From Streptomyces sp. TN58 (GTDB lineage Bacteria; Actinomycetota; Actinomycetes; Streptomycetales; Streptomycetaceae), in assembly GCF_001941845.1 (NCBI RefSeq), contig NZ_CP018870.1:2015001-2079000 (forward strand): 64,000 nucleotides of DNA, given 5' to 3'. The translations under genes and the position numbers were made by a program. Positions 18,452-28,328 of this stretch are shown one piece after another. The notes beneath the pieces were generated by a model. The model was not told where the DNA came from, searched no databases, and saw only the letters and a list, made by a program, of their open reading frames with translations. The stretch's first letter is position 1. The number at the start of each line of letters is the position of its first letter.

Positions 18452-19366
18452 TCAGGCCCGCTGGTGCAGGCCCAGGTTCTCGTAGATTTCGAGAGTCGCC
18501 GTGGAATTGTTCAGCGTGATGAAGTGCAGTCCTGGTACACCTTCGGACAGCAGCCGCGCGCAGAACTCCGTGGCGAACTCGATGCCAATGGAGCGTACAG
18601 CGGCCGGGTCGTGCTTGACCGCGAGCATGCGCTCTTTCACGTCCGAGGGGAAGACCGCGGTGCTGAGCTGGGGCAGCCGGTCGAGCTGCTTGATGCCCAC
18701 AACAGGCATGACCTCGGGGATGATCGGGGTCTCGCAGCCCGCCTTCTCGACGCTGTCACGCAGCCGCAGATAATTCTCGGGATCGAAGAACATCTGGGTG
18801 ATCGCATAGTCCGCGCCCGCACGGCACTTGTCCACGAAGTGCCGGATGTCCGTATCCCAGTCGGTGGATCGCGGGTGCATCTCGGGGAACGCCGCGACGC
18901 CGACGCAGAAGTCCCCGGACTCCTTGAGCAGCCGCACCAGGTCGGCGGCGTAGTGCACGCCCTCGGGGTGGGCCACCCAGTCGGCCATCGGGTCGCCCGG
19001 CGGGTCGCCGCGCAGGGCGAGCATGTTGCGGATCCCGGCGTCGGCGAACTGGCCGATGACGTGGCGCAGCTCGGCGATGGAGTGGTCCACGGCGGTCAGG
19101 TGCGCGACCGGGGTCAGCGTGGTGTCCGCGGCGATCTCCTGGGTGGCCTTGACGGTGCCGCCCCGGGTGGAGCCGCCGGCTCCGTAGGTCACGGACACGA
19201 AGCTCGGGGATACCGCCTCGACCCTGCGCAGGGCGTTCCAGAGGTTGCGTTCGCCCTTCTCGGTCTTCGGGGCCCAGAACTCGAAGGAGTACGAGCGCCC
19301 GGACGCGAGGAGGTCGCGGACCGTGTGTGCACGGTCCGACCAGGTGGAAGCGGTACCAGAGGCCAT
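18452..19366 (-). CDS. metF: Methylenetetrahydrofolate reductase
   Basis: Reduces 5,10-methylene-THF to 5-methyl-THF with FAD, feeding methionine synthase. The 304-residue TIM barrel shows [17 protein letters not shown] with the catalytic Glu, [12 protein letters not shown], the FAD site [11 protein letters not shown], and [16 protein letters not shown] 19366 has TAACCT about 7 bases upstream and no ribosome site, indicating a leaderless mRNA. Two direct repeats lie further upstream. Confidence 0.97.
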   Translation of the reverse strand: MASGTASTWSDRAHTVRDLLASGRSYSFEFWAPKTEKGERNLWNALRRVEAVSPSFVSVTYGAGGSTRGGTVKATQEIAADTTLTPVAHLTAVDHSIAELRHVIGQFADAGIRNMLALRGDPPGDPMADWVAHPEGVHYAADLVRLLKESGDFCVGVAAFPEMHPRSTDWDTDIRHFVDKCRAGADYAITQMFFDPENYLRLRDSVEKAGCETPIIPEVMPVVGIKQLDRLPQLSTAVFPSDVKERMLAVKHDPAAVRSIGIEFATEFCARLLSEGVPGLHFITLNNSTATLEIYENLGLHQRA

Positions 19367-19413
19367 GTGGGCAGGTTAGACGCGGCCCGGCGCTCCCCGA
19401 AGCGGCGTCCGCC

Positions 19414-19435
19414 TTTTGGACACGTTTTTGGACAC
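19414..19435. promoter_or_regulatory. Direct repeat upstream of metF
   Basis: TTTTGGACAC occurs twice with 12-base spacing (19414-19423 and 19426-19435), about 48-70 bases upstream of the metF start, just above where the -35 region should lie. It may be a regulator site. Confidence 0.35.
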
Positions 19436-19532
19436 TCGGGGTCTCACGTCTGGCCTGAAAAGGACTCCACGGGTCTGCGCGGCGCGGATTGCCAGGGGGT
19501 GCCGGGGGCGCCAGGGGTGTCCGGATACGTTC

Positions 19533-20165
19533 CTAGGGCCTGGCGCGGATGCGCTTGGCGAGGTCGGCGGCGGCGGCGCCGGGGTCGGACGCCTCGGTGA
19601 GCGCGCGGACGACCACGACGCGGGTGGCGCCGGCGTCCAGCACCTGGTCCAGGTTCGCGGCGTCGATGCCGCCGATGGCGAACCAGGGCCGGTCCTGCTC
19701 CCGGGAGGCGGCGTAGCGGACCAGGTCCAGGCCGGGGGCGTGGCGGCCGGGCTTGGTAGGGGTGGGCCAGCAGGGCCCGGTGCAGAAGTAGTCCACGCCC
19801 GGTTCGGCGACGGCGGCGTCGACCTCGTCCTCCGCGTGGCAGGAGCGGCCGACGATCACCTGGCCGCCGAGGATGGCGCGGGCGGCGGGGACGGGGATGT
19901 CGCCCTGTCCGAGGTGCAGGACGTCGGAGCCGATGGCGTGGGCGACGTCGGCGCGGTCGTTCACGGCGAGGAGCCTGCCGTGGCGGCGGGCGGCCTCGGC
20001 GAAGACCTGGAGGTGTTCGAGCTCCTCGCCCGCCTCCATGCCCTTGTCGCGGAGCTGGACGATGTCCACGCCCCCGGCGAGGACGGCGTCGAGGAACTCG
20101 GGGAGGTCACCCTGGCGCTTGCGGGCGTCCGTGCACAGGTAGAGCCGGGCGTCGGACAGCTGCAT
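19533..20165 (-). CDS. thiE: Thiamine-phosphate synthase
   Basis: Joins HMP-PP and the thiazole phosphate to give thiamine phosphate. The 210-residue TIM barrel has IVQLRDK (phosphate site), [51 protein letters not shown] and the AIGGID loop. It is on the strand opposite thiOSG and does not share their riboswitch. Immediately upstream lies an Rv2175c-like gene; no riboswitch is seen before thiE itself. Confidence 0.96.
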   Translation of the reverse strand: MQLSDARLYLCTDARKRQGDLPEFLDAVLAGGVDIVQLRDKGMEAGEELEHLQVFAEAARRHGRLLAVNDRADVAHAIGSDVLHLGQGDIPVPAARAILGGQVIVGRSCHAEDEVDAAVAEPGVDYFCTGPCWPTPTKPGRHAPGLDLVRYAASREQDRPWFAIGGIDAANLDQVLDAGATRVVVVRALTEASDPGAAAADLAKRIRARP

Positions 20166-20242
20166 GGGTGTACCCCCCGTGATGGAGGCGGTGTACGGGC
20201 ACGGGCCCGTACACCGCGGTGGAGCGGCTACTGCGGATCAGG

Positions 20243-20608
20243 TCAGAGGGCGAGCGCCTGAGCGCGGCGCTTCACCTCCGTGCCGCGATTCTCGCTCAGC
20301 GCCTGGGCGGGGGTGCCGGGCAGGGTCGGGTCGGCGGTGAAGAGCCACTCCAGGATCTCCTCGTCGGAGAAGCCGTCGTCGCGCAGGACGGTCAGCAGGC
20401 CGACGAGGCCCTTGACCACCTTGTCGCCGTCGATGAAGGGGGCCGGAACCTGCAGGGCCCTGTTCTCGCCCCGGCGTACGGCGATGAGCTGCCCTTCCTT
20501 GACCATCTGGCGGACCCGCGTCACCTCGACGTTCAGCATCTCCGCGATGTCGGGGAGGTACAGCCAGTCGGGGACGAGGGCATCGATCTTTGCGTCAATC
20601 TCGGTCAC
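20243..20608 (-). CDS. Rv2175c-like DNA-binding protein
   Basis: The 121 residues have a winged-helix/excisionase-like DNA-binding N-terminus (WLYLPDIAEMLNVEVTRVRQMVKEGQLIAVRRGENRALQVPAPFI) and a helical C-terminus (DDGFSDEEILEWLFT). It is similar in length and motif to mycobacterial Rv2175c, a substrate of Ser/Thr kinase PknL that binds DNA. A PknL-like kinase gene lies at 26400 in this window. GTG 20608 is the start; targets are unknown. Confidence 0.85.
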   Translation of the reverse strand: MTEIDAKIDALVPDWLYLPDIAEMLNVEVTRVRQMVKEGQLIAVRRGENRALQVPAPFIDGDKVVKGLVGLLTVLRDDGFSDEEILEWLFTADPTLPGTPAQALSENRGTEVKRRAQALAL

Positions 20609-20680
20609 AGGCCAAGCCTGCCACCTCCCGCCGACAGCCGGTACCCGGGCGGACCGTCCGTGGCCCGCCCGGGCCGGGAG

Positions 20681-21901
20681 CTACGCGGTGGCCGATTTCA
20701 GGGGGGTGCCCGGGTCGGCGGCCTTCGCCGGGTCGACGGGGGCGCCCGTCTCGATGAGCTTGCGGCCCTGGGCCAGGTCCCGGGGCCGGCCGACCGCGAG
20801 GACCGCGGCCAGGGCGCCGTCCCGCAGCCAGCAAACCGACCAGGTGTCCTGGCCGGGGTCGCCGCGCCGGACCAGGGTGTCGGCCGCGGTGTGGTGGCCG
20901 GCGTACTGCACGAAGCGCCCGAACTGCTCGGACCAGAAGTACGGCACCGGGTCGTAGACCGCGGTGGGCCGCCCGGCCAGGATGTTCGCCGCGACCGTCC
21001 TGGGGCCCTGGAGGGCGTTGTCCCAGTGGTGCACGAGCAGCCGCGCCCCGTACCGCCGGGAGGGGAAGGAGGCGCAGTCGCCGACCGCGTACACCCCCGG
21101 CAGGGAGGTCAGCAGGTGCGCGTCCGCGGTGATCGAGCCGTCGGCGCCGCGTTCCACGCCGGACCCGGCCAGCCATCCGGTGGCGGGGCGGGCGCCGATC
21201 CCCACCACGACCGCGTCGGCGGGCAGGGCGCGCCCGTCGGCCAGGAGGACCCGCCCCTCCTCGACGCCGGCCACCCTCGCGCCGGTGATCAGCTCGGCGC
21301 CGGCCTGGCCGTACCAGCGCGCCATGGGCTCGGCGACCTCCGCGGGCAGTGCGCCCGCCAGGACCCGGTCGGCGGCCTCGACGACGGTGACGGCGCAGCC
21401 GGCCTCCCGGGCGGCGGTGGCGAACTCGGCTCCGATCCAGCCCGCGCCGACGACCACGACGCGGGCGGCGGCCGCCAGGACCGGGCGCAGCCGCGCCGCG
21501 TCGTCCAGGGTGCGCAGCAGGTGGACGCCGGGGACGCCCTCGGTGCCGGGCAGGGTCAGCGGCTGCGCGCCGGTCGCCAGGACGAGGACCCCGTACGGGA
21601 CGGGTCCCGCCTCGGTGTCCAGCTCGTGGTCGGCGGCGCGCAGTCCGGTGACCTCCGTTCCGAGGCGGAGTTCGACGTCGAGGCCTTCGAAGTCCACGTC
21701 GAAGGCGGAGTCCTCGGCCTTGCCGAGCAGCACCGCCTTGGACAGCGGGGGCCGGTCGTAGGGCTGGTGGGGTTCGGCTCCCAGCAGGGTCACGGGGCCC
21801 GTGAAGCCCTGCTCGCGCAGGGCGACCGCGGTCTGCACCCCGGCCATTCCGGCGCCGACGATCACGACGCCGTGCTGATTGTGTTCCGTCTGCTCGCTCA
21901 C
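20681..21901 (-). CDS. NAD(P)/FAD-dependent reductase, ferredoxin-reductase type
   Basis: The 406-residue flavoprotein has two Rossmann motifs, VIVGAGMAGVQTAVALR (about 13-29) for FAD and VVVVGAGWIGAEFATAARE (about 147) for NAD(P)H, then the FAD-closing YAVGDCASFP and a C-terminal reductase domain (GRKLIETG). This matches putidaredoxin/rubredoxin reductases that pass electrons to small iron-sulfur or rubredoxin partners. No ferredoxin or P450 gene is adjacent. GTG 21901 is the start; it is divergent from the thiO riboswitch. Confidence 0.9.
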   Translation of the reverse strand: MSEQTEHNQHGVVIVGAGMAGVQTAVALREQGFTGPVTLLGAEPHQPYDRPPLSKAVLLGKAEDSAFDVDFEGLDVELRLGTEVTGLRAADHELDTEAGPVPYGVLVLATGAQPLTLPGTEGVPGVHLLRTLDDAARLRPVLAAAARVVVVGAGWIGAEFATAAREAGCAVTVVEAADRVLAGALPAEVAEPMARWYGQAGAELITGARVAGVEEGRVLLADGRALPADAVVVGIGARPATGWLAGSGVERGADGSITADAHLLTSLPGVYAVGDCASFPSRRYGARLLVHHWDNALQGPRTVAANILAGRPTAVYDPVPYFWSEQFGRFVQYAGHHTAADTLVRRGDPGQDTWSVCWLRDGALAAVLAVGRPRDLAQGRKLIETGAPVDPAKAADPGTPLKSATA

Positions 21902-21968
21902 GCGGCCACCCTAATCATCTGACGCTCCGTCAGGAACAGGTGCCGCCTTACCCGCCGTCCACGGCCGG

Positions 21969-21974
21969 GATAGT
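21969..21974 (+). promoter_or_regulatory. Probable -10 for the thiOSG transcript
   Basis: ATAGTC within GGGATAGTCTGG lies about 22 bases before the TPP aptamer. A TTACCC-like -35 is 17-18 bases further upstream. Confidence 0.4.
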
Positions 21975-21991
21975 CTGGCCACCGTACCTAT

Positions 21992-22080
21992 CGCGGGAGT
22001 CCGGCGCACCGGGCTGAGAGGGAGGCTGGCCGGCCTCCGACCGTACGAACCTGATCCGGGTCATGCCGGCGAAGGGAGGG
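21992..22080 (+). ncRNA. TPP riboswitch (THI element)
   Basis: The conserved thi-box core is present: CTGAGAGG at 22014-22021, then ACCTGATCCGGGTCATGCCGG at the 3' half (split here by the aptamer stem), and the closing GCGAAGGGAGG. The 3' strand of P1 contains GGGAGGGG, the ribosome site of thiO, so TPP binding should hide it and block translation of thiO-thiS-thiG. Confidence 0.95.
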
Positions 22081-22091
22081 GCTGGACGCCC

Positions 22092-24285
<2,194 letters not shown>

Positions 24286-24404
24286 GGGGGCGGGGGCTTC
24301 GGGGGGATCCGGGGGACTTCGGGGGGCCGCCGGGGCGGGGGCATCGAGAGGGGCGGCGGTGGCTTCGGGGGAGCGGGGGCCGCTGGGGCGGTGTCGGTGG
24401 GGTT
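24286..24404 (+). repeat. G-rich flank, left end of the inverted-repeat island
   Basis: Runs of five or six G alternate with CTTC or ATCC spacers (for example GCGGGGGCTTCGGGGGG). This fits a G-quadruplex pattern on the plus strand. The reverse complement of 26170-26290 is similarly G-rich and shares GCGGGGGCTTCGGGGGG, so this is probably the diverged outer part of the inverted repeat. Confidence 0.6.
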
Positions 24405-24751
24405 CTGGGGGTTTCCCGTCAGTCCCATCGTCTCTCCGCGTCGGGCCGGTCCGTCAAGGGCGCTCCCTTCGGTCGCGTCACTTCGTGAGGGCCTTCGGCC
24501 CCCCTTGACTGACCGTCCCGCCACGGAAATCCGAAAGACTGCCGGGAAGCCCCCAGAGGAACGGGCCGGCCATCAAGAGACACCCAGGGCGGTCGGCGCC
24601 GCGCGCCCGGATCCAGGGGCGCCCCAAATCGCTACGCGCTCCTGCCAGACGGCGTCTGCGAGCCCCGTGGGCTGGGCATAGGCCGCCCCAGATCGCTACG
24701 CGCTTCTCCATCGCGCGTCCGCGAGCCTCTTGGGCTGGGCATAGGCCGCCA
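24405..24751 (+). repeat. Long inverted repeat, left arm (IR-L)
   Basis: This arm matches the reverse complement of 25820-26168. Over the first ~170 bases I find one mismatch; the rest is about 80-85% identical. It contains tandem copies of a 63-64 base unit and no credible gene. The arms flank a two-gene cassette lying between thiG and the kinase gene. Confidence 0.85.
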
Positions 24752-24790
24752 TCGATCGCTACGCGCTTCTCGACGACGGCGTCCGGCCCT
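24628..24790 (+). repeat. 63-64 base tandem direct repeats in the left arm
   Basis: ATCGCTACGCGCT begins at 24628, 24692 and 24755, and each copy is followed by GCG-TC-GCGAGCC..TGGGCTGGGCATAGGCCGC. The third copy is truncated. Two copies occur in the right arm in the opposite orientation. Confidence 0.75.
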
Positions 24791-24982
24791 TGTTCGGGGC
24801 TGGGAGGGGCGAAATCGGGGGCGGGAAGGCGATTCATCGGCTTCGCCGAACCCAACCCCCAGCAAGGCCACGATGATATGCCACCCAGCGGCACAGACAG
24901 GGCAATTGGGGCGAAGCGAAGGGGGTCTGGGGTGCGCGCTCACCCAGACGTGGATGGGCATCACTTCAGCCGTCATCCGACG
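24752..24982. other. Non-coding stretch inside the cassette
   Basis: About 230 bases between the left arm and the regulator gene. It holds the end of the third direct repeat and a G-rich patch; I see no credible gene. A minus-strand frame from 24976 (MTAEVMPIHVW, then PNCPVCAAGWHIIVALLG) shows a hydrophobic patch, but no ribosome site or known family. Confidence 0.3.
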
Positions 24983-25291
24983 CTATTCCGGCTGCAGAGG
25001 GTGGCGCGCCGCTGCCACGATCCTCTCCAGCGCCGAGGCGTGCCGTTGGAGCGCCTGGCGCCCGTGCGGGGTGAGGCGGAGGTGTGTGTGGCGGCCCGTG
25101 GGGTTCCGCGTCTTGCGAACTTCGACATACCCGGCCTCCGCCAAGGCGGCGACCTGCTTGGACAGAGCCGAGTCGCTGGTGCCCACCGCGTCCCGGACGA
25201 AACCGAACTCCACCCAGTCCGCAGGAGCCAGCAGGGCGACGATCGACAGCCGCGCGGGAACATGCAGGAACTCGTCGAAGTCGGGGTCCAT
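24983..25291 (-). CDS. Small winged-helix transcriptional regulator
   Basis: The 102-residue protein of the short MarR/ArsR-like winged-helix type (HTH_34): MDPDFDEFLHVPARLSIVALL, recognition region VGTSDSALSKQVAALAEAGYVEVRK, wing RHTHLRLTPHGRQALQRHAS. No ligand-binding extension or Cys metal sites are seen. It is second in an operon with a membrane protein, one-base overlap of stop and start (TGATG). Two similar palindromes at the operon promoter are probable binding sites, implying autoregulation. Confidence 0.88.
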   Translation of the reverse strand: MDPDFDEFLHVPARLSIVALLAPADWVEFGFVRDAVGTSDSALSKQVAALAEAGYVEVRKTRNPTGRHTHLRLTPHGRQALQRHASALERIVAAARHPLQPE

Positions 25292-25743
25292 CAGCCCTGT
25301 CCGTTTCTGCGGATGATGCTCTCGACGGTCGGGCGCAAGGCGTAGGAGGCACCCACAGCCGCCAGCGCGGTGACGGCCGCGGCGAGCGTGTGCCGCGCCG
25401 ACAGGCCGAGGAAGTGGGCGGCGATCGCCACTCCCCAGAAGAGTACGAGGAGGAGGACCCCCAGGGCCGCGTAGAGCAGTGCCTCCGAGCCGACGATCTT
25501 GCGGCGGACGGGAGTCCGACGCTGGTGCATGAACAGCCCGCCGAGGGTCAGAGCGTTCCCCGCCAGGACCGCGGCGGTATTCCAGGGGGTCGGCAGGTCG
25601 AAGGACGAGCAGACGGCGAACAGCCCCAGCGCCGCAAGGATCGCGTGGGGGCGCGAGTTGGCGTGGCGGAGGTACGCGTCAAGCGTCTGCTGCCGGTGGT
25701 GACGTATGGCGTCGAGGGCGGTCTGGGCGTCGTAAGCGGTCAT
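25291..25743 (-). CDS. Small membrane protein paired with the winged-helix regulator
   Basis: The 150 residues contain an amphipathic N-terminus (YDAQTALDAIRHHRQQTL) and four probable membrane helices (about 32-48, 55-72, 86-109 and 115-133). I do not recognise a functional family; short membrane partners of MarR-like regulators are common in actinobacteria, and a signal-sensing or stress role is possible. ATG 25743 has GGACAAGGAC in its 5' region, with a -10-like TACTAG near 25763-25758 and two palindromes upstream. Confidence 0.8.
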   Translation of the reverse strand: MTAYDAQTALDAIRHHRQQTLDAYLRHANSRPHAILAALGLFAVCSSFDLPTPWNTAAVLAGNALTLGGLFMHQRRTPVRRKIVGSEALLYAALGVLLLVLFWGVAIAAHFLGLSARHTLAAAVTALAAVGASYALRPTVESIIRRNGQG

Positions 25744-25761
25744 GGGTGAGTCCTTGTCCTA

Positions 25762-25810
25762 GTACTTTCTCAGGAGGAAAGTACCACCTTCTTTCCGGAG
25801 AGGAAAGAAG
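25762..25810 (-). promoter_or_regulatory. Two tandem palindromic operators at the cassette promoter
   Basis: GTACTTTC and GAAAGTAC (25762-25784, 7-base spacer) and CTTCTTTCC and GGAAAGAAG (25788-25810, 5-base spacer) share the CTTTC..GAAAG core. Their centres are 26 bp apart, about 2.5 helical turns. They cover the promoter of the membrane-protein/regulator operon. Confidence 0.55.
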
Positions 25811-25819
25811 CTTCCCCAA

Positions 25820-26168
25820 TGGACAGCCTGTTCCCAGCCCAAGAGGCCTGCGGACGCGTGATCGAGGAGCGCGTAGCGATCGAGAGCGGCCTATGTCCAG
25901 CCCATGGGGCTCGCAGGCGCCGTCGGGCAGGAGCGCGTAGCGATTTGGGGCGCTCCTGGATCTGCCCGGGCGGCGCCGACCGCCCCGAGGGATGTCTTGA
26001 TGGCCGGCCCGTTCCTCTGGGGGCTTCCCGGCAGTCTTTCGGATTTCCGTGGCGGGACGGTCGGTCAAGGGGGGCCGAAGGCCCTCACGAAGTGACGCGA
26101 CCGAAGGGAGCGCCCTTGACGGACCGGCCCGACGCGGAGAGACGATGGGACTGACGGGAAACCCCCAG
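25820..26168 (-). repeat. Long inverted repeat, right arm (IR-R)
   Basis: Reverse complement of the left arm (24405-24751). The outer half is nearly identical; the inner half has two copies of the 64-base unit (GAGCGCGTAGCGAT near 25867 and 25931). No transposase gene or target-site duplication is evident. Confidence 0.85.
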
Positions 26169-26399
26169 GACATCTCCGAACCCGCCCGAGTGGATCCCGC
26201 CCCCCGAAGCCGCCGCCGCGCCTCCCACCCCCGCCCCCGCGCCCGGCCCCCCGAAGCCCCCGCCCGCACCCCCACCCCCTGGTCACCGCCCTGCCGGCGG
26301 CAGGCCGAGGCGCCGGTTCGGTGGTCGTTCACGTCACAGCTGCGCTGCAAGGCGACCCGCACCCGCCGGGGTCCTCGCGTCGGCTCGTAGAATCGGCGG
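26169..26399. other. C-rich right flank and upstream region of the kinase gene
   Basis: 26170-26290 is strongly C-rich, so the minus strand has G-runs able to form G-quadruplexes, mirroring 24286-24404. The last ~100 bases carry a TAGAAT -10 at 26388-26393 for the kinase gene. No gene is seen. Confidence 0.5.
26388..26393 (+). promoter_or_regulatory. -10 element for the kinase gene (leaderless)
   Basis: TAGAAT ends 6 bases before the GTG start at 26400, and no ribosome site is present. Confidence 0.5.
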
Positions 26400-28322
26400 G
26401 TGGATACGACCTTGGAAGACCCTCTCGTCGGGCGCGTGCTCGACGGCCGCTACCGCATCGACGCCCGCATCGCGGCCGGCGGCATGGCCACGGTCTACCG
26501 GGCCGTCGACACCCGCCTGGACCGGATCCTCGCCCTGAAGGTGATGCATCCGGCGCTCGCCTCCGACGCCGCGTTCGTGGACCGGTTCATCCGCGAGGCG
26601 AAGTCCGTGGCGCGGCTCGCGCACCCCAACGTGGTCGCCGTGTTCGACCAGGGCACCGACGGGCCGTACGTCTATCTGGCGATGGAGTACGTCTCCGGCT
26701 GCACCCTGCGCGACGTGCTGCGCGAGCGCGGCGCGCTCCAGCCCCGGGCGGCCCTCGACATCCTCGAACCGGTGCTCGCCGCGCTCGGCGCCGCCCACCG
26801 GGCCGGCTTCGTACACCGTGACATGAAGCCCGAGAACGTCCTGATCGGCGACGACGGCCGGGTCAAGGTCGCCGACTTCGGGCTGGTCCGGTCCGTGGAC
26901 TCGGTGACCAACACCACCGGCTCGGTCCTCGGCACCGTCTCCTACCTGGCCCCCGAGCAGATCGAGCACGGGACCGCCGACACCCGCGCGGACGTCTACG
27001 CCTGCGGTGTCGTCTTCTACGAGATGCTCACCGGCTCCAAGCCCCACCTCGGCGACTCCCCCGCGCAGGTGCTCTACCAGCACCTGCACGAGGACGTCCC
27101 GCCGCCGTCCGCCGTGGTCCCCGGCCTGCCCGTCGCCCTCGACGGGCTGGTGGCCTCCGCCACCGCCCGGAACCCCGAGCTGCGCCCCTACGACGCCGCC
27201 GCCCTGTTCGGCCTCGCCCGCGAGGCCCGCGCCGAGCTGACGGACGCCGAGCTGGACGCCGTACCGCCGCAGGCGCACGCCGTCGAGCGGTCGTCCGCGG
27301 AGGACCGCACCGGTGTGATCCCGCGCCCGGTGGCCGCGCAGCCGGTGAACCTCACGTCCCGGCTGGAGTCGCCGCCGCTGGACGAGCTGGATCCGCCCGC
27401 GCCGCCCGGGCGCCGCCCGGCGCCGTCCGCGCGCCCGCGCCGCGGCATGCTGCTGGTCGTCGTCGGCGTCCTGCTGGCGCTGGGGATCGGTACGGGCGTC
27501 TGGTACATCAACTCCGGCCAGTTCACCAAGGTCCCCAACATGCTCGGCAAGACCGAGGAGCAGGCGCGCGCCCAGCTGTCCGAGGCGGGGCTCGGCGTGA
27601 AGGGCGTCGACCGGAAGTTCAGCGACGCCTTCGAGCGCGGGACGGTGATGGACACCGATCCCCCGGGGGGCCGGCGGATCCGCGGCAACGGCGCGGTGAC
27701 CATCACGATCTCCCGCGGCCCCGAGGTCGTCTCCGTGCCCAACCTCAAGGGCCGGACCCTGGAGGAGGCCAAGGCCGAGCTGACCCGGATCGGGCTGGCG
27801 CCCGGGATCGTCACGCAGGCCTTCAGCCAGGAGGTCGCCCAGGGCTCGGTGATCAGCACCAACCCGGCGGGCGGCGAGAAGAGGGCGCCCGACACGGCGG
27901 TCTCGATCGTCGTCAGCAAGGGCCGGCCGGTGCCGGTGCCGGGCGTGACCGGGCTCCCCTTCGAGCAGGCGAAGGCCACGCTGGAGGGTCTGGGCCTGAA
28001 GGTCGTCACGGCTCCCGACCAGGTCAACGCGCCGTCGGACCCGGGTACGGTCGCCAACCAGTCGATCGGTGCCGGCGCCCAGGCGGCGGCCGGGGACACG
28101 ATCACGCTGACGGTGTCCAAGGGCCCGCGCCAGCTGCCGGTGCCGAACGTGATCGGCCAGGACGTGGACACGGCCCGCAGGACCCTGGAGGCGGCCGGCT
28201 TCAAGGTGAAGGTGGACCGGCCGCTGATCTCCTTCAGCAGGACCGTGGACGCGCAGTCGGTGCTGCCGGGGCAGACCGCCGCCGAGGGCCTCACGATCAC
28301 CATCCGGACCAAGGGGCTGTAA
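26400..28322 (+). CDS. Ser/Thr protein kinase with four PASTA domains (PknL/PknB-like)
   Basis: Transmembrane receptor kinase of 640 residues. Kinase domain about 11-275: glycine loop IAAGGMATVYRA, ATP Lys in LALKVMHP, catalytic loop HRDMKPENV, DFG, and APE (LAPEQIEHG). A Pro-rich linker leads to one membrane helix (about 350-368), then four PASTA repeats (to 640) with the TKVPNMLGKT, VSVPNLKG, VPVPGVTG and LPVPNVIG openings; PASTA domains bind peptidoglycan fragments. The genomic neighbourhood with an Rv2175c-like gene suggests a PknL relationship. The start is leaderless GTG. Confidence 0.96.
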   Translation: MDTTLEDPLVGRVLDGRYRIDARIAAGGMATVYRAVDTRLDRILALKVMHPALASDAAFVDRFIREAKSVARLAHPNVVAVFDQGTDGPYVYLAMEYVSGCTLRDVLRERGALQPRAALDILEPVLAALGAAHRAGFVHRDMKPENVLIGDDGRVKVADFGLVRSVDSVTNTTGSVLGTVSYLAPEQIEHGTADTRADVYACGVVFYEMLTGSKPHLGDSPAQVLYQHLHEDVPPPSAVVPGLPVALDGLVASATARNPELRPYDAAALFGLAREARAELTDAELDAVPPQAHAVERSSAEDRTGVIPRPVAAQPVNLTSRLESPPLDELDPPAPPGRRPAPSARPRRGMLLVVVGVLLALGIGTGVWYINSGQFTKVPNMLGKTEEQARAQLSEAGLGVKGVDRKFSDAFERGTVMDTDPPGGRRIRGNGAVTITISRGPEVVSVPNLKGRTLEEAKAELTRIGLAPGIVTQAFSQEVAQGSVISTNPAGGEKRAPDTAVSIVVSKGRPVPVPGVTGLPFEQAKATLEGLGLKVVTAPDQVNAPSDPGTVANQSIGAGAQAAAGDTITLTVSKGPRQLPVPNVIGQDVDTARRTLEAAGFKVKVDRPLISFSRTVDAQSVLPGQTAAEGLTITIRTKGL

Positions 28323-28328
28323 GCGCAC

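Noticed and set aside
24405..26168. Classical composite transposon reading of the inverted-repeat island
   Set aside because: There is no transposase in or between the arms and no visible direct target duplication; the arms are long, diverging inward, unlike IS ends.
25679..26362. 227-codon frame across the right inverted-repeat arm
   Set aside because: It is a translation of the repeat itself and lacks a start context; the matching frame in the left arm (24391-24681) is the same.
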